A stretch of DNA of 64,000 nucleotides from Thalassobacillus devorans MSP14 (GTDB lineage Bacteria; Bacillota; Bacilli; Bacillales; Halobacillaceae), in NCBI RefSeq assembly GCF_000496835.1, contig NZ_KI543236.1, positions 888,901-952,900 of the forward strand, given 5' to 3'. Shown here in pieces: positions 18,160-29,078 of the stretch (the first letter of the stretch is position 1; each line of letters starts with the position of its first letter). A program made the position numbers and the translations under genes. The notes below the pieces were generated by a model. That model was not told the DNA's origin. It saw only the letters and a program-made list of their open reading frames with translations, and searched no databases.

Positions 18160-18714
18160 TTAATGATCCAGTGGCTTGGCATTTTCCGGTTCTTTGAATG
18201 GATTATCCGGATCGATATGATCATAGAACATGACCCCATTCAAGTGATCGATTTCATGCTGGAAGACAACAGCTGCGAAATCCCGGAGGCGCAATTTCAC
18301 TTCATTTCCTTCCAGGTCAGTTGCCTTGATGGTGACGCGGGCATAGCGCGGCACATAACCAGGTACTTCCCTGTCCACAGAAAGGCAGCCTTCTCCACTA
18401 GTAAGGTAGGCTTTTTCTACAGAATGGCTGACGATCCTCGGATTGAATAATCCGTAACTATATAATTTATCATTGAAATCACTAAAATGGACGGCAAGCA
18501 TCCGTTTGGACAATCCGATTTGAGGAGCTGCCAACCCTACTCCGGGACGGAGGTTATAACGGTCGCAAATTTGTTCATCCTGGCTGTTTTTTAAATATTG
18601 AAGCATTTCTTCTAGTGTTTCTTTATCTTCTTCGGAGGGGGGAAGATCCACTTCGCTCGCAACCTCTCTCAGGATTGGATCCCCTTCGCGGATAATGTCC
18701 TTCATGGTAATCAT
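18160..18714 (-). CDS. def: Peptide deformylase (DefB/YkrB)
   Basis: 184 residues, the same length as B. subtilis YkrB. It removes the N-formyl group from nascent proteins and binds a divalent metal. All three motifs are present: [10 protein letters not shown] (about 60), EGCLSV (about 113) and QHEIDHLNG (about 155). The start at 18714 (MITMKD) follows GGGTGGAC; an in-frame ATG twelve bases upstream overlaps that site. Confidence 0.95.
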   Translation of the reverse strand: MITMKDIIREGDPILREVASEVDLPPSEEDKETLEEMLQYLKNSQDEQICDRYNLRPGVGLAAPQIGLSKRMLAVHFSDFNDKLYSYGLFNPRIVSHSVEKAYLTSGEGCLSVDREVPGYVPRYARVTIKATDLEGNEVKLRLRDFAAVVFQHEIDHLNGVMFYDHIDPDNPFKEPENAKPLDH

Positions 18715-18910
18715 TCCAAAGTCCACCCTTTCTCTCTATCTTCGAATATCTCCATATAGTTTAACATACATAACATTGGAAAGGTTAAATGAAGAAGTCG
18801 TTCGTATTGGGATTGGATAAATTATCCTTCCAATTTAAAATCATTTATTATACTATTGAAACTATGATGAAAAGTATGGATTTATCCATACTCCTTAAGG
18901 AGGAAGTTTC

Positions 18911-19660
18911 GTGTCGTTGAGAAAGCTATTCATACCATTAACCCTTATATTAGTTATGCTGGCAGCCTGTAACAATGGACCTGCTCCGGAAGAAAAGATT
19001 TATGAACACCTGGAAAAAGCCGTATCATTGGAGGAAGAGTTCCGCAAACAACAACAGCCTATCGTAGAGTTGGAGCGTAAAGAGCAGGAACTGTATAACA
19101 AAATCATCAACCTCAGCATGGATGAGTTTGAACAGATTAAAAAATACTCCCAAAAGGCAGCTGAATTAGTGGAAGAGCGTCAGAAGAAAATCCAATTGGA
19201 GAAAGAAAGCATTGATGCTGCTAAAGAGGAGTTTGATAAAATCAAACCTTTGATTGACGAATTAGATGAAGATCAGGCAGAAGCGAAGAAGAAAGCGAAG
19301 GCATTGGTAGACACGATGAACAATCGCTATGATGCTTATCAGCAGCTGTATGAAAATTATCAGGCAGCTATTGCTCTCGATAAAGAGCTGTATCAATTAT
19401 TGCAGAAAAAAGATTTAGAAGAAGATACCTTACAAAAGCACATTGAAAAGATCAATGATAGTTATGATAAGGTAATCGAATCGAATGAATCATTCAACAA
19501 GTTTACCGAGAAATATAATCGACAGAAAAAAGAATTCTATGAAGCGACAGATTTGAATGTTCAATACAGCGAAGATGAGCGTAATGTTTCGGATTCAGAA
19601 TCGAAGGATTCAAAGAAAGAAGAAAATGAGGAGAACAAAGGCCAAAATAGTGAAGAATAG
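18911..19660 (+). CDS. ykyA: YkyA-family lipoprotein
   Basis: 249 residues. It has a lipoprotein signal with lipobox MLAAC (Cys about residue 20), then a long highly charged helical region typical of coiled coil, ending in a Ser/Glu/Lys-rich tail. It matches the YkyA family (putative cell-wall binding lipoprotein), which lies between def and pdhA in B. subtilis. The GTG start follows AAGGAGG. Its precise role is not known. Confidence 0.87.
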   Translation: MSLRKLFIPLTLILVMLAACNNGPAPEEKIYEHLEKAVSLEEEFRKQQQPIVELERKEQELYNKIINLSMDEFEQIKKYSQKAAELVEERQKKIQLEKESIDAAKEEFDKIKPLIDELDEDQAEAKKKAKALVDTMNNRYDAYQQLYENYQAAIALDKELYQLLQKKDLEEDTLQKHIEKINDSYDKVIESNESFNKFTEKYNRQKKEFYEATDLNVQYSEDERNVSDSESKDSKKEENEENKGQNSEE

Positions 19661-19687
19661 AAAGACCGCCATGAGCGGTCTTTTTTT
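19661..19687 (+). terminator. Terminator of ykyA
   Basis: AAAGACCGC / GCGGTCTTT with a 5-nt loop, then a T-run. Confidence 0.9.
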
Positions 19688-19690
19688 GTT

Positions 19691-19740
19691 TATTAGGAAG
19701 GCCTGCTGTAAGTACTTGGCGACAGGCCTGGACTTTCTAA
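19691..19740 (-). repeat. Hairpin repeat H2 (TCGCCA loop family)
   Basis: Read on the minus strand, CAGGCCTGTCGCCAAGTACT is followed by the opposing arm CAGCAGGCCTTCCTAAT. It shares TGTCGCCAAGTAYTTA with H3 at 37434. Confidence 0.6.
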
Positions 19741-19861
19741 TATGATACAGATAATATGAAATGATGAAACAGGGTTGCGGTGCCAATAGCTCCCAGACCT
19801 GTTTCACCCATGTTTTGTAAGCTGTTTTTTTAAAATGCTTATTTTAATTGATACAAACTGT

Positions 19862-19891
19862 TTGACGTTACCTAGTCATATGAGCTAAACT
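19862..19891 (+). promoter_or_regulatory. Weak promoter candidate upstream of pdhA
   Basis: TTGACG, 18 bp, TAAACT. It lies 194 bp before pdhA. The 424-bp gap 19661-20084 contains the ykyA terminator, the H2 hairpin, this site and an AT-rich leader with no ORF. Confidence 0.35.
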
Positions 19892-20078
19892 ACAAACAGA
19901 ACATTTCATTGTACCAATTGTTTTTATGTTCTTATTGTAACAGTTTACGTTGTATAAGGCTTATGATTAATATAAATGGCTAAAGGGTAAAAGAATAAGA
20001 GCAAATCGGTACAGGTTTTTGCAGCTTTTGGGAAAGCTAAGGAAAGTAACCATTTTTTTAATAGGAAGGAAGAGGTGA

Positions 20079-21167
<1,089 letters not shown>

Positions 21168-21170
21168 ACC

Positions 21171-22148
21171 ATGGCACAAATGACAATGATCCAAGCCATC
21201 ACTGACGCGATGCGCACAGAATTAAAAAATGATGAAAATGTGCTAGTCTTCGGTGAAGACGTCGGCCAAAACGGCGGTGTTTTCCGTGCAACTGAAGGCT
21301 TACAAAAAGAATTCGGTGAAGACCGTGTATTTGACACACCACTAGCTGAATCCGGAATTGGCGGCATGTCAATCGGACTTGCTCTTCAAGGATTCCGTCC
21401 AGTACCTGAAATCCAGTTCTTCGGTTTCGTTTTTGAAACGATGGATGCAATCAGCGGGCAAATGGCTCGTTATCGTTATCGTTCCGGTGGTACCCGTACC
21501 ATGCCGATCACTGTTCGTTCCCCATTCGGCGGCGGTGTACACACACCAGAACTACATGCGGACAGCCTGGAAGGGTTGATGGCTCAGCAGCCAGGTCTGA
21601 AGGTAGTCATTCCTTCTAACCCTTACGATGCGAAAGGATTATTGATCCAATCCATCCGTGATAACGATCCAGTCATTTTCCTTGAACACATGAAACTGTA
21701 TCGTTCTTTCCGTGAAGAAGTTCCAGAAGAAGAATACGCAATCGAACTGGGTAAAGCTGAAGTGAAGCGTGAAGGTAAAGACGTAACACTAGTAGCTTAC
21801 GGTGCGATGGTTCATACTGCATTGAAAGCAGCCGATGAACTGGAAGAAAACGGAGTTTCTGCTGAAGTCATCGACTTACGCACGGTTGCTCCGGTAGATT
21901 ATGAAACCATTTTGGAATCAGTCAAAAAGACGAATCGCGCTGTCGTACTTCAGGAAGCTCAGAAGCAAGCTGGTATTGCTGCTGCTGTCGTTTCTGAAAT
22001 TCAGGAAAAAGCGATTCTGCATCTGGAAGCCCCCGTACTGCGCGTAGCTGCTCCAGATACTGTTTATCCATTCTCTCAGGCGGAAACTGTATGGCTTCCA
22101 AACCATAATGACGTTGTAGAGAAAGTCAATAAAGTAATGAACTTTTAA
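21171..22148 (+). CDS. pdhB: Pyruvate dehydrogenase E1 beta subunit
   Basis: 325 residues, the same length as B. subtilis PdhB. It is a transketolase-like pyrimidine-binding domain (residues 1-180) plus a C-terminal domain. It contributes the catalytic glutamate ([18 protein letters not shown], about residue 28) and the conserved [16 protein letters not shown] segment. It starts 4 bp after the pdhA stop. Confidence 0.96.
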   Translation: MAQMTMIQAITDAMRTELKNDENVLVFGEDVGQNGGVFRATEGLQKEFGEDRVFDTPLAESGIGGMSIGLALQGFRPVPEIQFFGFVFETMDAISGQMARYRYRSGGTRTMPITVRSPFGGGVHTPELHADSLEGLMAQQPGLKVVIPSNPYDAKGLLIQSIRDNDPVIFLEHMKLYRSFREEVPEEEYAIELGKAEVKREGKDVTLVAYGAMVHTALKAADELEENGVSAEVIDLRTVAPVDYETILESVKKTNRAVVLQEAQKQAGIAAAVVSEIQEKAILHLEAPVLRVAAPDTVYPFSQAETVWLPNHNDVVEKVNKVMNF

Positions 22149-22177
22149 TTGAAACCTAGAAAAGGGAGGCAATATTC

Positions 22178-23491
22178 GTGGCTTTCGAATTTAAACTGCC
22201 GGACATCGGTGAAGGCATCCATGAAGGTGAAATTGTAAAGTGGTTTGTCAAAGCTGGTGACGAAGTAAAAGAAGACGATGTTCTTTGCGAAGTGCAAAAT
22301 GATAAAGCTGTCGTAGAAATTCCTTCACCTGTGGAAGGTACTGTTAAAGAGGTGCACGTTGAAGAAGGTACCACTACTACAGTGGGAACAACGATTATTA
22401 CATTCGACGCAGAAGGCTATGAGTCTGATGACAGCGGTGACGATAAGCAGGAAGAAGCTCCAAAAGAAGAAGCGAAATCAGAAGAGCCGGCTGCAGAAGA
22501 CAAAGGTGCAGCAAAAGAAGAAGCTCCTGCTGCAGAGGATGAAGATGTAGATGAAAGCAAGCGTGTCATCGCTATGCCATCTGTGCGTAAGCATGCCCGT
22601 GATAACGATGTAGATATCCGTAAAGTCCAAGGGTCTGGTAAAAATGGCCGCGTGACTAAAGAAGACGTTGATGCGTACTTGAGCGGTGATCAGAAACCAG
22701 CGGCAGATGCAGGAGAAGCAAAAGAAGAAGCACAAGACCAGCAAGCTGCTGCTTCCAGTGAAAAACAACAGCCAGTACTGGAAGGTCAATATCCAGAAAC
22801 ACGTGAGAAGATGAGCGGCATCCGTAAAGCAATCGCCAAAGCGATGACTAATTCGAAGCATACTGCTCCTCACGTAACTTTGATGGACGAAGTTGACGTG
22901 ACAGAACTTGTTGCACATCGTAAGAAGTTCAAAGCTGTAGCTGCTGAGCAGGATATCAAGCTGACTTATCTGCCATATGTAGTGAAGTCATTAGTATCTG
23001 CTCTAAGAAAATATCCGGTACTAAATACGCAAGTTGATGACGAAACGGATGAAATTATTCAGAAACACTACTATAATATTGGTATCGCAGCAGATACTGA
23101 CAAAGGATTGCTTGTGCCAGTCGTAAAAGATGCTGATCGCAAATCCGTATTCGCTATCTCAAGCGAGATCAATGAACTTGCTGTGAAAGCTCGTGACGGT
23201 AAACTATCATCCGAAGAAATGAAGGGCGGTTCCACTACGATCACTAATATCGGTTCAGCAGGTGGACAATGGTTTACACCGGTAATCAATCATCCGGAAG
23301 TAGCTATCTTAGGTATTGGCCGTATTGCTGAAAAACCTGTCGTACGTGACGGCGAAATCGTAGTCGCTCCAGTTCTTGCAGTGTCCTTGAGCTTTGACCA
23401 CCGTATTATCGATGGTGCTACAGCTCAGCATGCAATGAACCACATCAAGCGTTTACTGAACGATCCACAACTAATTATGATGGAGGCGTAA
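22178..23491 (+). CDS. pdhC: Dihydrolipoyl acetyltransferase (PDH E2)
   Basis: 437 residues. The N-terminal lipoyl domain (1-77) has the lipoyl-lysine in NDKAVVEI (about 43), followed by a flexible Glu/Ala-rich linker. A peripheral subunit-binding domain (about 128-165, [16 protein letters not shown]) precedes a second linker and the catalytic domain (about 210-437) with the active site SFDHRIIDG. It has one lipoyl domain, as in B. subtilis. The GTG start follows AAGGGAGG. Confidence 0.96.
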   Translation: MAFEFKLPDIGEGIHEGEIVKWFVKAGDEVKEDDVLCEVQNDKAVVEIPSPVEGTVKEVHVEEGTTTTVGTTIITFDAEGYESDDSGDDKQEEAPKEEAKSEEPAAEDKGAAKEEAPAAEDEDVDESKRVIAMPSVRKHARDNDVDIRKVQGSGKNGRVTKEDVDAYLSGDQKPAADAGEAKEEAQDQQAAASSEKQQPVLEGQYPETREKMSGIRKAIAKAMTNSKHTAPHVTLMDEVDVTELVAHRKKFKAVAAEQDIKLTYLPYVVKSLVSALRKYPVLNTQVDDETDEIIQKHYYNIGIAADTDKGLLVPVVKDADRKSVFAISSEINELAVKARDGKLSSEEMKGGSTTITNIGSAGGQWFTPVINHPEVAILGIGRIAEKPVVRDGEIVVAPVLAVSLSFDHRIIDGATAQHAMNHIKRLLNDPQLIMMEA

Positions 23492-23494
23492 AGT

Positions 23495-24901
23495 ATGGTA
23501 GTAGGAGATTTTCCAATTGAACTTGATACGTTAGTAGTAGGTGCGGGTCCTGGCGGCTATGTCGCTGCCATCCGTGCCGCACAAACGGGTCAAAAGGTAA
23601 CAATCGTAGACAAAGGTGTTCTTGGCGGGGTTTGTCTGAACGTCGGGTGTATCCCGTCTAAAGCCCTGATCCAGGCTGGTCACCGTTTTGCGCATGCAAA
23701 AGGCGCCGACGACATGGGCATCAAATCTGAAAACACAACTGTCGACTTTTCTAAAGTCCAGGAATGGAAAGGTAAAGTCGTTGATAAATTGACTGGCGGT
23801 GTTGAAGGGTTGTTGAAAGGTAACAAAGTAGACATCGTAAAGGGTGAAGTTTACTTTGTAGACAAAAACACTGTCCGTGTTATGGATGACAAGAACTCTC
23901 AGACTTACACGTTCAATAACTGCATTATTGCAACAGGTTCAAGCCCGATTGAACTTCCTAACTTCAAGTATTCTGAGCGTGTACTGGATTCTACAGGGGC
24001 ATTGAACCTGAAAGAAATCCCTAAAAAGATGGTTGTTATCGGCGGCGGTTATATCGGCACTGAGCTTGGTACAGCCTACGCTGATTTCGATACAGAAGTA
24101 ACCATCCTGGAAGGAACGAAAGACATTCTTGGCGGTTTTGAAAAGCAAATGACGCAGCTTGTTAAAAAGCGCCTCAAGAAAAAAGGTGTCAAAGTCGAAA
24201 CGAACGCCATGGCACAAGGCGTGGAAGAGACTAAAGATGGTGTGAAGGTCACTTATGAAGTAAAAGGTGAAGAAAAGACCATCGAAGCAGATTACCTGCT
24301 TGTCACTGTCGGACGTAAGCCAAATACCGAAGAACTTGGCCTGGAGCAAGTTGGTATTGAGATGGATGATAAAGGTCTTATCAAGATCGATAAACAGTGC
24401 CGTACGAATGTAGATAACATTTTTGCTATCGGTGACATTGTGGAAGGACCTCCACTAGCTCATAAAGCTTCTTATGAAGGTAAGATTGCAGCAGAAGTGA
24501 TTGCTGGTGAAAAATCAGAAATTGATTACCTTGGTATTCCAATGGTGGTATTCTCTGATCCGGAACTTGCTTCTGTCGGTTACACCGAAAAAGAAGCAAA
24601 AGAAGCCGGCTATGATGTCAAAGCTTCTAAATTCCCATTCGCAGCAAATGGCCGTGCACTTTCCTTGAATGATACGGACGGTTTTGTCAAAATGATCACC
24701 CGTAAAGATGATGGCCTCGTCATCGGTGCTCAGGTTGCCGGAGCGAATGCGAGTGATATGATTGCTGAACTCGGTTTGGCTATTGAAACTGGCATGACTG
24801 CGGAAGACCTTGCATTGACTATTCATGCGCATCCATCTTTAGGTGAAATTACGATGGAAACTGCTGAAGTTGCACTAGGTACTCCAATCCACATTAAATA
24901 A
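23495..24901 (+). CDS. pdhD: Dihydrolipoamide dehydrogenase (PDH E3)
   Basis: 468 residues of a FAD/NAD-dependent disulfide oxidoreductase that reoxidises lipoamide. FAD site [10 protein letters not shown] (about 17), redox-active pair in [15 protein letters not shown] (about 47-52), NAD site [10 protein letters not shown] (about 184) and catalytic His-Glu near the C-terminus (HAHPSLGE). The start overlaps the RBS context ATGGAGGCG just after the pdhC stop. It is the last gene of the operon, with a strong terminator. Confidence 0.96.
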   Translation: MVVGDFPIELDTLVVGAGPGGYVAAIRAAQTGQKVTIVDKGVLGGVCLNVGCIPSKALIQAGHRFAHAKGADDMGIKSENTTVDFSKVQEWKGKVVDKLTGGVEGLLKGNKVDIVKGEVYFVDKNTVRVMDDKNSQTYTFNNCIIATGSSPIELPNFKYSERVLDSTGALNLKEIPKKMVVIGGGYIGTELGTAYADFDTEVTILEGTKDILGGFEKQMTQLVKKRLKKKGVKVETNAMAQGVEETKDGVKVTYEVKGEEKTIEADYLLVTVGRKPNTEELGLEQVGIEMDDKGLIKIDKQCRTNVDNIFAIGDIVEGPPLAHKASYEGKIAAEVIAGEKSEIDYLGIPMVVFSDPELASVGYTEKEAKEAGYDVKASKFPFAANGRALSLNDTDGFVKMITRKDDGLVIGAQVAGANASDMIAELGLAIETGMTAEDLALTIHAHPSLGEITMETAEVALGTPIHIK

Positions 24902-24910
24902 TTATGATTC

Positions 24911-24946
24911 AAAAAATCCTGAACCATTGCGGTTCAGGATTTTTTA
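24911..24946 (+). terminator. Terminator of pdhABCD
   Basis: AAAATCCTGAACC / GGTTCAGGATTTT with loop ATTGC, then Ts. Confidence 0.92.
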
Positions 24947-24997
24947 TTTCTTATATATATTTGCGATGAATCGGAAGCTGATTCTTCATGAGATGCC

Positions 24998-25663
24998 TAT
25001 TCAATAAAATGGCCGAATTGTGGAAGACTCAGTTTCAAAGTAATTTGGGTTCGTTACCGAGACAGGGGAAAGGGTGGCTGGGAAACGATTCGCTTTCCAG
25101 CTGCATCGCCTAGACACTCGCGACATAAGCAGTCCATCAACGGGAAGAAAAAACACTTCCCTTTTGCTGTTCTGCTTATGCGTGTCGTGTCTCCCAAGGC
25201 GATTACGCATTCGTTTCTTTCCTGTGGGGGAGGCTGGCAAGCCTCCTCGGCCGTTTCACGACCTGTGGGGTCTCGCCTAGCCCCTTCTCCCACGGGAGTC
25301 TCACCGTTTCCCCGCCACCTTATCCATATTTTGACGAACGAACCCTACGTTGTGAGAAGATATCTTCCACATTTTCTGCATGAAAAGCTCAATGATTCAG
25401 GAAATAAGCTCTTTTCAGCTGTTAAGATGGTGGTTCCGCATATCGATGTTTCCGTTAGTCTTACAAATGCAAGGAGGGCCGGGAAATTGCGAGACTCCGA
25501 TGGGAGGATAGGACATGGTGAGATCCCGCAAGGCGGAGCCTGAGGAAGCTCACCGGCCGCCCATGGAAAGCGAGTGATTTCCCGGACCTCCAAACCGTTA
25601 CTATCGTAACGGAAACAATGTATCTCGAAACTGATTCTTCCATAAAAGGGAGCTTTACTGTAA
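24998..25663 (+). repeat. Palindromic repeat element copy R1 (complete, X end left, Y end right)
   Basis: A 666-bp non-coding element. The X end is TATTCAA...GGCCGAATTGTGGAAGACTCAG and the Y end is GATTCTTCC...GGGAGCTTTACTGTAA. Inside are a reversed GC-rich module (about 25068-25318), a 150-bp spacer with the palindrome GAAGATATCTTC, and a forward GC-rich module (about 25472-25590). Bases 25079-25498 are nearly identical, inverted, to 63582-64000 (two differences seen). ORFs running through it are on both strands and repeat the same DNA, so I treat them as spurious. It fills the 811-bp pdhD-25713 gap. Confidence 0.85.
25099..25222. repeat. Nested three-level hairpin inside R1, flanked by CTTTCC repeats
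   Basis: ATCGCCT pairs with AGGCGAT, CGACATAAGCAG pairs with CTGCTTATGCG, and an inner GGGAAG pairs with CTTCCC. Copy R2 runs straight through this point, so the segment looks inserted. CTTTCC occurs at 25093-25098 and again at 25217-25222. Confidence 0.65.
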
Positions 25664-25712
25664 GATCAACAAAGCGGAGGTATGGAAGGCTTTTCTGAAA
25701 CGATTACTATGT

Positions 25713-26075
25713 TTATTTAATAGTATTTTTTAAATGATCGACAATTTCCTGACTGTTACGCTCACCAGATATTTTAGCTATTGTTTTACCCTCTTTTCTG
25801 ATCAATAGGGTAGGAAGCTGGGTTATTTTATCTTCAATTCTATATAAAGATGAAGAGCTTTTAAAAAAATCCAGTGGCTGTTCCTGGTATTGATTTTTAA
25901 ACGCGATGAAGGCATCCATATAGGCCTTTTCAGTCTCGAGCTCTCTTTCTTCGGTAACCAGCTGTATTTCATAGCCACTCGGCTTGGCACTTATTATTTC
26001 TATTTTTTTCTGTTCTGGAAAACATCCGGTAACCATCAGGAAGATTATACCGATTGGCAGTACGGTTTTAGTCAA
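25713..26075 (-). CDS. Small lipoprotein, function unknown
   Basis: 120 residues with a TTG start and GAGAGTGG upstream. The N-terminus TVLPIGIIFLMVTGCFPE is a lipoprotein signal with Cys at about residue 18. The mature part is Glu/Lys-rich. Its end (LPTLLIRKEGKTIAKISGE) recalls the cis-proline strand region of thioredoxin-like folds, but no CxxC is present, so this is only a suggestion. It stands alone between repeat R1 and the betaine-type transporter. Confidence 0.65.
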   Translation of the reverse strand: MTKTVLPIGIIFLMVTGCFPEQKKIEIISAKPSGYEIQLVTEERELETEKAYMDAFIAFKNQYQEQPLDFFKSSSSLYRIEDKITQLPTLLIRKEGKTIAKISGERNSQEIVDHLKNTIK

Positions 26076-26235
26076 TGGACGACCACTCTCTTTCTTTTCT
26101 TAGAAGGTGATTTTATTTTAACAAATGAAAGTTGATAATTATCAGATGTTATCGAAATGTCACGGAAGTGAAAAACCATCGAATTTTAAATGAAAAGTGT
26201 GAAATAGAGAGGTAAGATACGGGGAAAGAAGCATT

Positions 26236-26265
26236 GAAAAAACCTGCCCGGTGATGGGCAGGTTT
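26236..26265 (-). terminator. Terminator of the BCCT transporter gene
   Basis: On the minus strand AAACCTGCCC / GGGCAGGTTT then Ts. It lies directly after the transporter stop codon. Confidence 0.88.
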
Positions 26266-26273
26266 CATTCAGC

Positions 26274-27809
26274 TTATTGTTTCTTTTTCAATCCGATTTT
26301 TCTGTCTTCTTCCGCGAATGATTTGACGAGTGAGAAGCATAGCATAATCATGATAAAGGTGAATGGGAAGGCAGCGATGATAGCAGCTGTTTGCAGCGCA
26401 CCTAAACCGCCTTGCCATAAGAGAACTGCTGCTGCGCCTGCCTGGATAAGTCCCCAGGTAAACTTGACCTGGTTACTTGGGTTAAGACTTCCTCCAGTTG
26501 TCTGCATACCAAGTACGAAAGTGGCAGAGTCAGCTGATGTAACAAAGAATGTACTGATCAGTGTCAGCCCGATAATCGACATGACCATGCCTAATGGAAT
26601 ATTTTCTAACATCGCAAACAATGCTACTTCTGTACCCAGTTCAGTAACGGATGATTGGATGTCCATTCCCTGGAAGAATTCCAAATGTATTGTAGTACCA
26701 CCGAATACGGAGAACCACAGGGCTCCGAAAATGGTCGGTACCAGTAGGACACCGAGAATGAATTCACGGATGGTACGCCCACGTGATACACGGGCGATGA
26801 AAGTTCCAACGAACGGCGCCCAGGAAATCCACCATGCCCAGTAGAAAATCGTCCATCCCTGCACCCAGTTATTATCCTCAGCGAATGGAGTCATACGTAA
26901 ACTCATTTGTGGCAGATTTGACAAGTAAGAACCGAAAGTTGTCGTGAAATAGTCCATGATAAAGTTGGTCGGTCCTGCAAATAGCAGGAAGAACATCAAT
27001 AATAATGCCAGCACGATGTTCGTGTTACTTAAATATTTGATCCCTTTGTTCAAGCCGGTCATAGCAGAAATCATAAATAACACCGTAACGATGGCAATGA
27101 TTGATAACTGCAGGGTGAAGTTATCATCTAAACCAGGTATCAAATAAGATAAACCACTGGAAATTTGCAGGGCACCTAGACCAAGAGAAGTCGCTACCCC
27201 GAAAATAGTGGCAAACACCGCGATGGAATCGACGGTTGTCCCAATAGGTCCCTTAATCCGTTCTTCCCCTAAGAGCGGTACTAATGCCGCACTAACGACA
27301 CCAGGTGCATTTTTTCTGAATTTGAAATAGGCCAGTGCCAGAGCGATTACAGCATAGATGGCCCATGGGTGTAATCCCCAGTGGAAGAAGCTGTAACGCA
27401 TCGCTTCTTTGGCAGCCTGCTGTGTTCCAGGTTCCGCCGTAGGTGGGGTATGGAAGTGAGAAAGTGGTTCTGCAGCACCCCAGAATACTAACCCGATACC
27501 CATACCAGCACTGAATAGCATCGCAAACCAGGTGATATAAGGATATTCAGGTTCATCGTCCGGTTTACCCAGTTTGATTTTTCCGTACCTGGAAAAAATC
27601 AAAAATATCGCAAATACCAAGAAGCCTGTTGCTGAAAGTAAGTAAAACCATCCAAATTTGTTCGTGAGGAAACCCTGAATATTTGTCGTGATGTTATTCA
27701 GGTTCCATGTCGGTAATGTTGATTCCGGTATGATTCCCCATCCGATAAAGAGAAAGGCAATCACTACCGAGATGTAAAAAACTTTTGTGACTTGTTTCAA
27801 TCTCATCAT
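26274..27809 (-). CDS. BCCT-family glycine betaine/choline-type transporter (OpuD-like)
   Basis: 511 residues with about twelve membrane helices. The glycine-rich GMGIGLVFWGAAEPLSH (about residue 95) and the family signature in WWISWAPFVGTFIARVSRG (about 325) identify a BCCT carrier. The GMGIG form is typical of sodium-coupled betaine uptake. It would import compatible solutes under salt stress. The start is ambiguous: two ATG codons overlap the RBS (AAAGG), and a TTG at 27800 has better spacing. The gene lies 34 bp after the 27844-28929 gene on the same strand. Confidence 0.88.
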   Translation of the reverse strand: MMRLKQVTKVFYISVVIAFLFIGWGIIPESTLPTWNLNNITTNIQGFLTNKFGWFYLLSATGFLVFAIFLIFSRYGKIKLGKPDDEPEYPYITWFAMLFSAGMGIGLVFWGAAEPLSHFHTPPTAEPGTQQAAKEAMRYSFFHWGLHPWAIYAVIALALAYFKFRKNAPGVVSAALVPLLGEERIKGPIGTTVDSIAVFATIFGVATSLGLGALQISSGLSYLIPGLDDNFTLQLSIIAIVTVLFMISAMTGLNKGIKYLSNTNIVLALLLMFFLLFAGPTNFIMDYFTTTFGSYLSNLPQMSLRMTPFAEDNNWVQGWTIFYWAWWISWAPFVGTFIARVSRGRTIREFILGVLLVPTIFGALWFSVFGGTTIHLEFFQGMDIQSSVTELGTEVALFAMLENIPLGMVMSIIGLTLISTFFVTSADSATFVLGMQTTGGSLNPSNQVKFTWGLIQAGAAAVLLWQGGLGALQTAAIIAAFPFTFIMIMLCFSLVKSFAEEDRKIGLKKKQ

Positions 27810-27843
27810 CCTTTCTATGAATTCTGTAACGATTGATTGACGG

Positions 27844-28929
27844 TCATTTCACGTGTTCCTGTTGTTTTAAATAACGATAATAAATGTCTGCGTGTTTCGA
27901 ACTGGAAAGTTGATTAAGCTCTTCAATCACATCATGTAAACAGAGTAGCTCATATAATAATACCGTTTGAGGTGGCAAATGGTGACGATAGCGTGTTTCA
28001 TGTTCGATATGTTCATGCTTCCATTCCCAAAAAACATGATCCAGCTCACTGATATGCTGGAAATGCTCTTCAGGGATATGATGTCTTGGTGCTTTTAATA
28101 TTGCCACAAATGAAGGAATCATTCTTCCGAGTAAATGTTTTTCCCTGTGATTGAAGTCTCCACTATCCGTTTGGATATACTGCAGGTTTCCTAAGTGGTA
28201 GATGATCTGCTGCAATAGATCAAGACGCTTTTGGGTAAATTGAAAGGCACGCATATCAATGTTTGTATGCTTGTGGTAGGACCATTCCTCCCGCTGGTAA
28301 TGGGAAAGCTGATGAGTCCTTTCGATACTTTGTGTCAATTCACGATATCTTCTATTAATGAGTCCTCTTTTTTCATGCTTTTCTCCAATGACGTCTTTTA
28401 AAATCAACTCCAGTAAATCAGCAGACTGTGAAAATAACCGATCGATATTGCGTTGGATACTGCTGAAATAATTCGGCGGCAACAGAAAAAAATTGACCAG
28501 GGAAGAAACTACTATACCAATAGATGTAGTACCCAATCTAATCAAGAACGAAACAATGTAATTTTCCTGGAAATCAGGAATCATTGCAGTTGCGGTTATC
28601 GTAGCGACCAGTATCCCATCCTGCAGGTTAAGTTTATGGCAGACAGCAATCGTCAGCATAGCTACGAGTGCATAAGTCAAAGCTCCTTTACCGAACATGC
28701 CATAAAAAGAAGTGGCCATCAATGCACCCAGGGCAGAGGCGGGAAACCTTATCGCTGCCTTCCGGATAGAATCTGCAGCAGTATGCTCAATCGTTACAAT
28801 CGCTGTAATAACCGCAAAAATAACCGGCCAGTCAAAAAAACCGCAGATCAGCGCGGTTATAAAGACAGAAATACCGGTTTTTAGTGTCCTGCTTCCAAAT
28901 AATTTGAATTGCAGCAGACGTTCCATCAT
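27844..28929 (-). CDS. Aromatic acid exporter (ArAE/FUSC) family membrane protein
   Basis: 361 residues. The N-terminal half has about four to six membrane helices (KTGISVFITALICGFFDWP through LVNFFLLPPNYF, residues 15-155). The long cytosolic helical C-terminal half is rich in His, Arg and Glu, matching the aromatic acid exporter family member 1 layout (B. subtilis YqjA type). The substrate is unknown. RBS AGGGTGA precedes the ATG pair. It probably forms a unit with the BCCT gene downstream. Confidence 0.82.
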   Translation of the reverse strand: MMERLLQFKLFGSRTLKTGISVFITALICGFFDWPVIFAVITAIVTIEHTAADSIRKAAIRFPASALGALMATSFYGMFGKGALTYALVAMLTIAVCHKLNLQDGILVATITATAMIPDFQENYIVSFLIRLGTTSIGIVVSSLVNFFLLPPNYFSSIQRNIDRLFSQSADLLELILKDVIGEKHEKRGLINRRYRELTQSIERTHQLSHYQREEWSYHKHTNIDMRAFQFTQKRLDLLQQIIYHLGNLQYIQTDSGDFNHREKHLLGRMIPSFVAILKAPRHHIPEEHFQHISELDHVFWEWKHEHIEHETRYRHHLPPQTVLLYELLCLHDVIEELNQLSSSKHADIYYRYLKQQEHVK

Positions 28930-29078
28930 CTTGAATCACCCTACATTTTCTTTGGCTACAGCCACGATTTTTAATTATAGTATAAATTAACCGTAAACCA
29001 TAGTAAAAACTATCATAAATCGTATATAATGTAATTATTGGAAATACATAGAAAAAAATAACATCCGGGGGTCTTTAC

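Noticed and set aside
22478-22918. 146-codon minus-strand ORF inside pdhC
   Set aside because: Antisense to a clear E2 gene. The long open frame comes from the repetitive Glu/Ala/Lys codons of the linker.
25178-25543. 121-codon ORF in repeat R1, with a 181-codon relative at 63356-63901
   Set aside because: The two are the same repeat DNA read in the same frame. They have no ribosome binding site, are Arg/Ser/Pro-rich without pattern, and diverge exactly where the repeat DNA diverges. They are by-products of the element.
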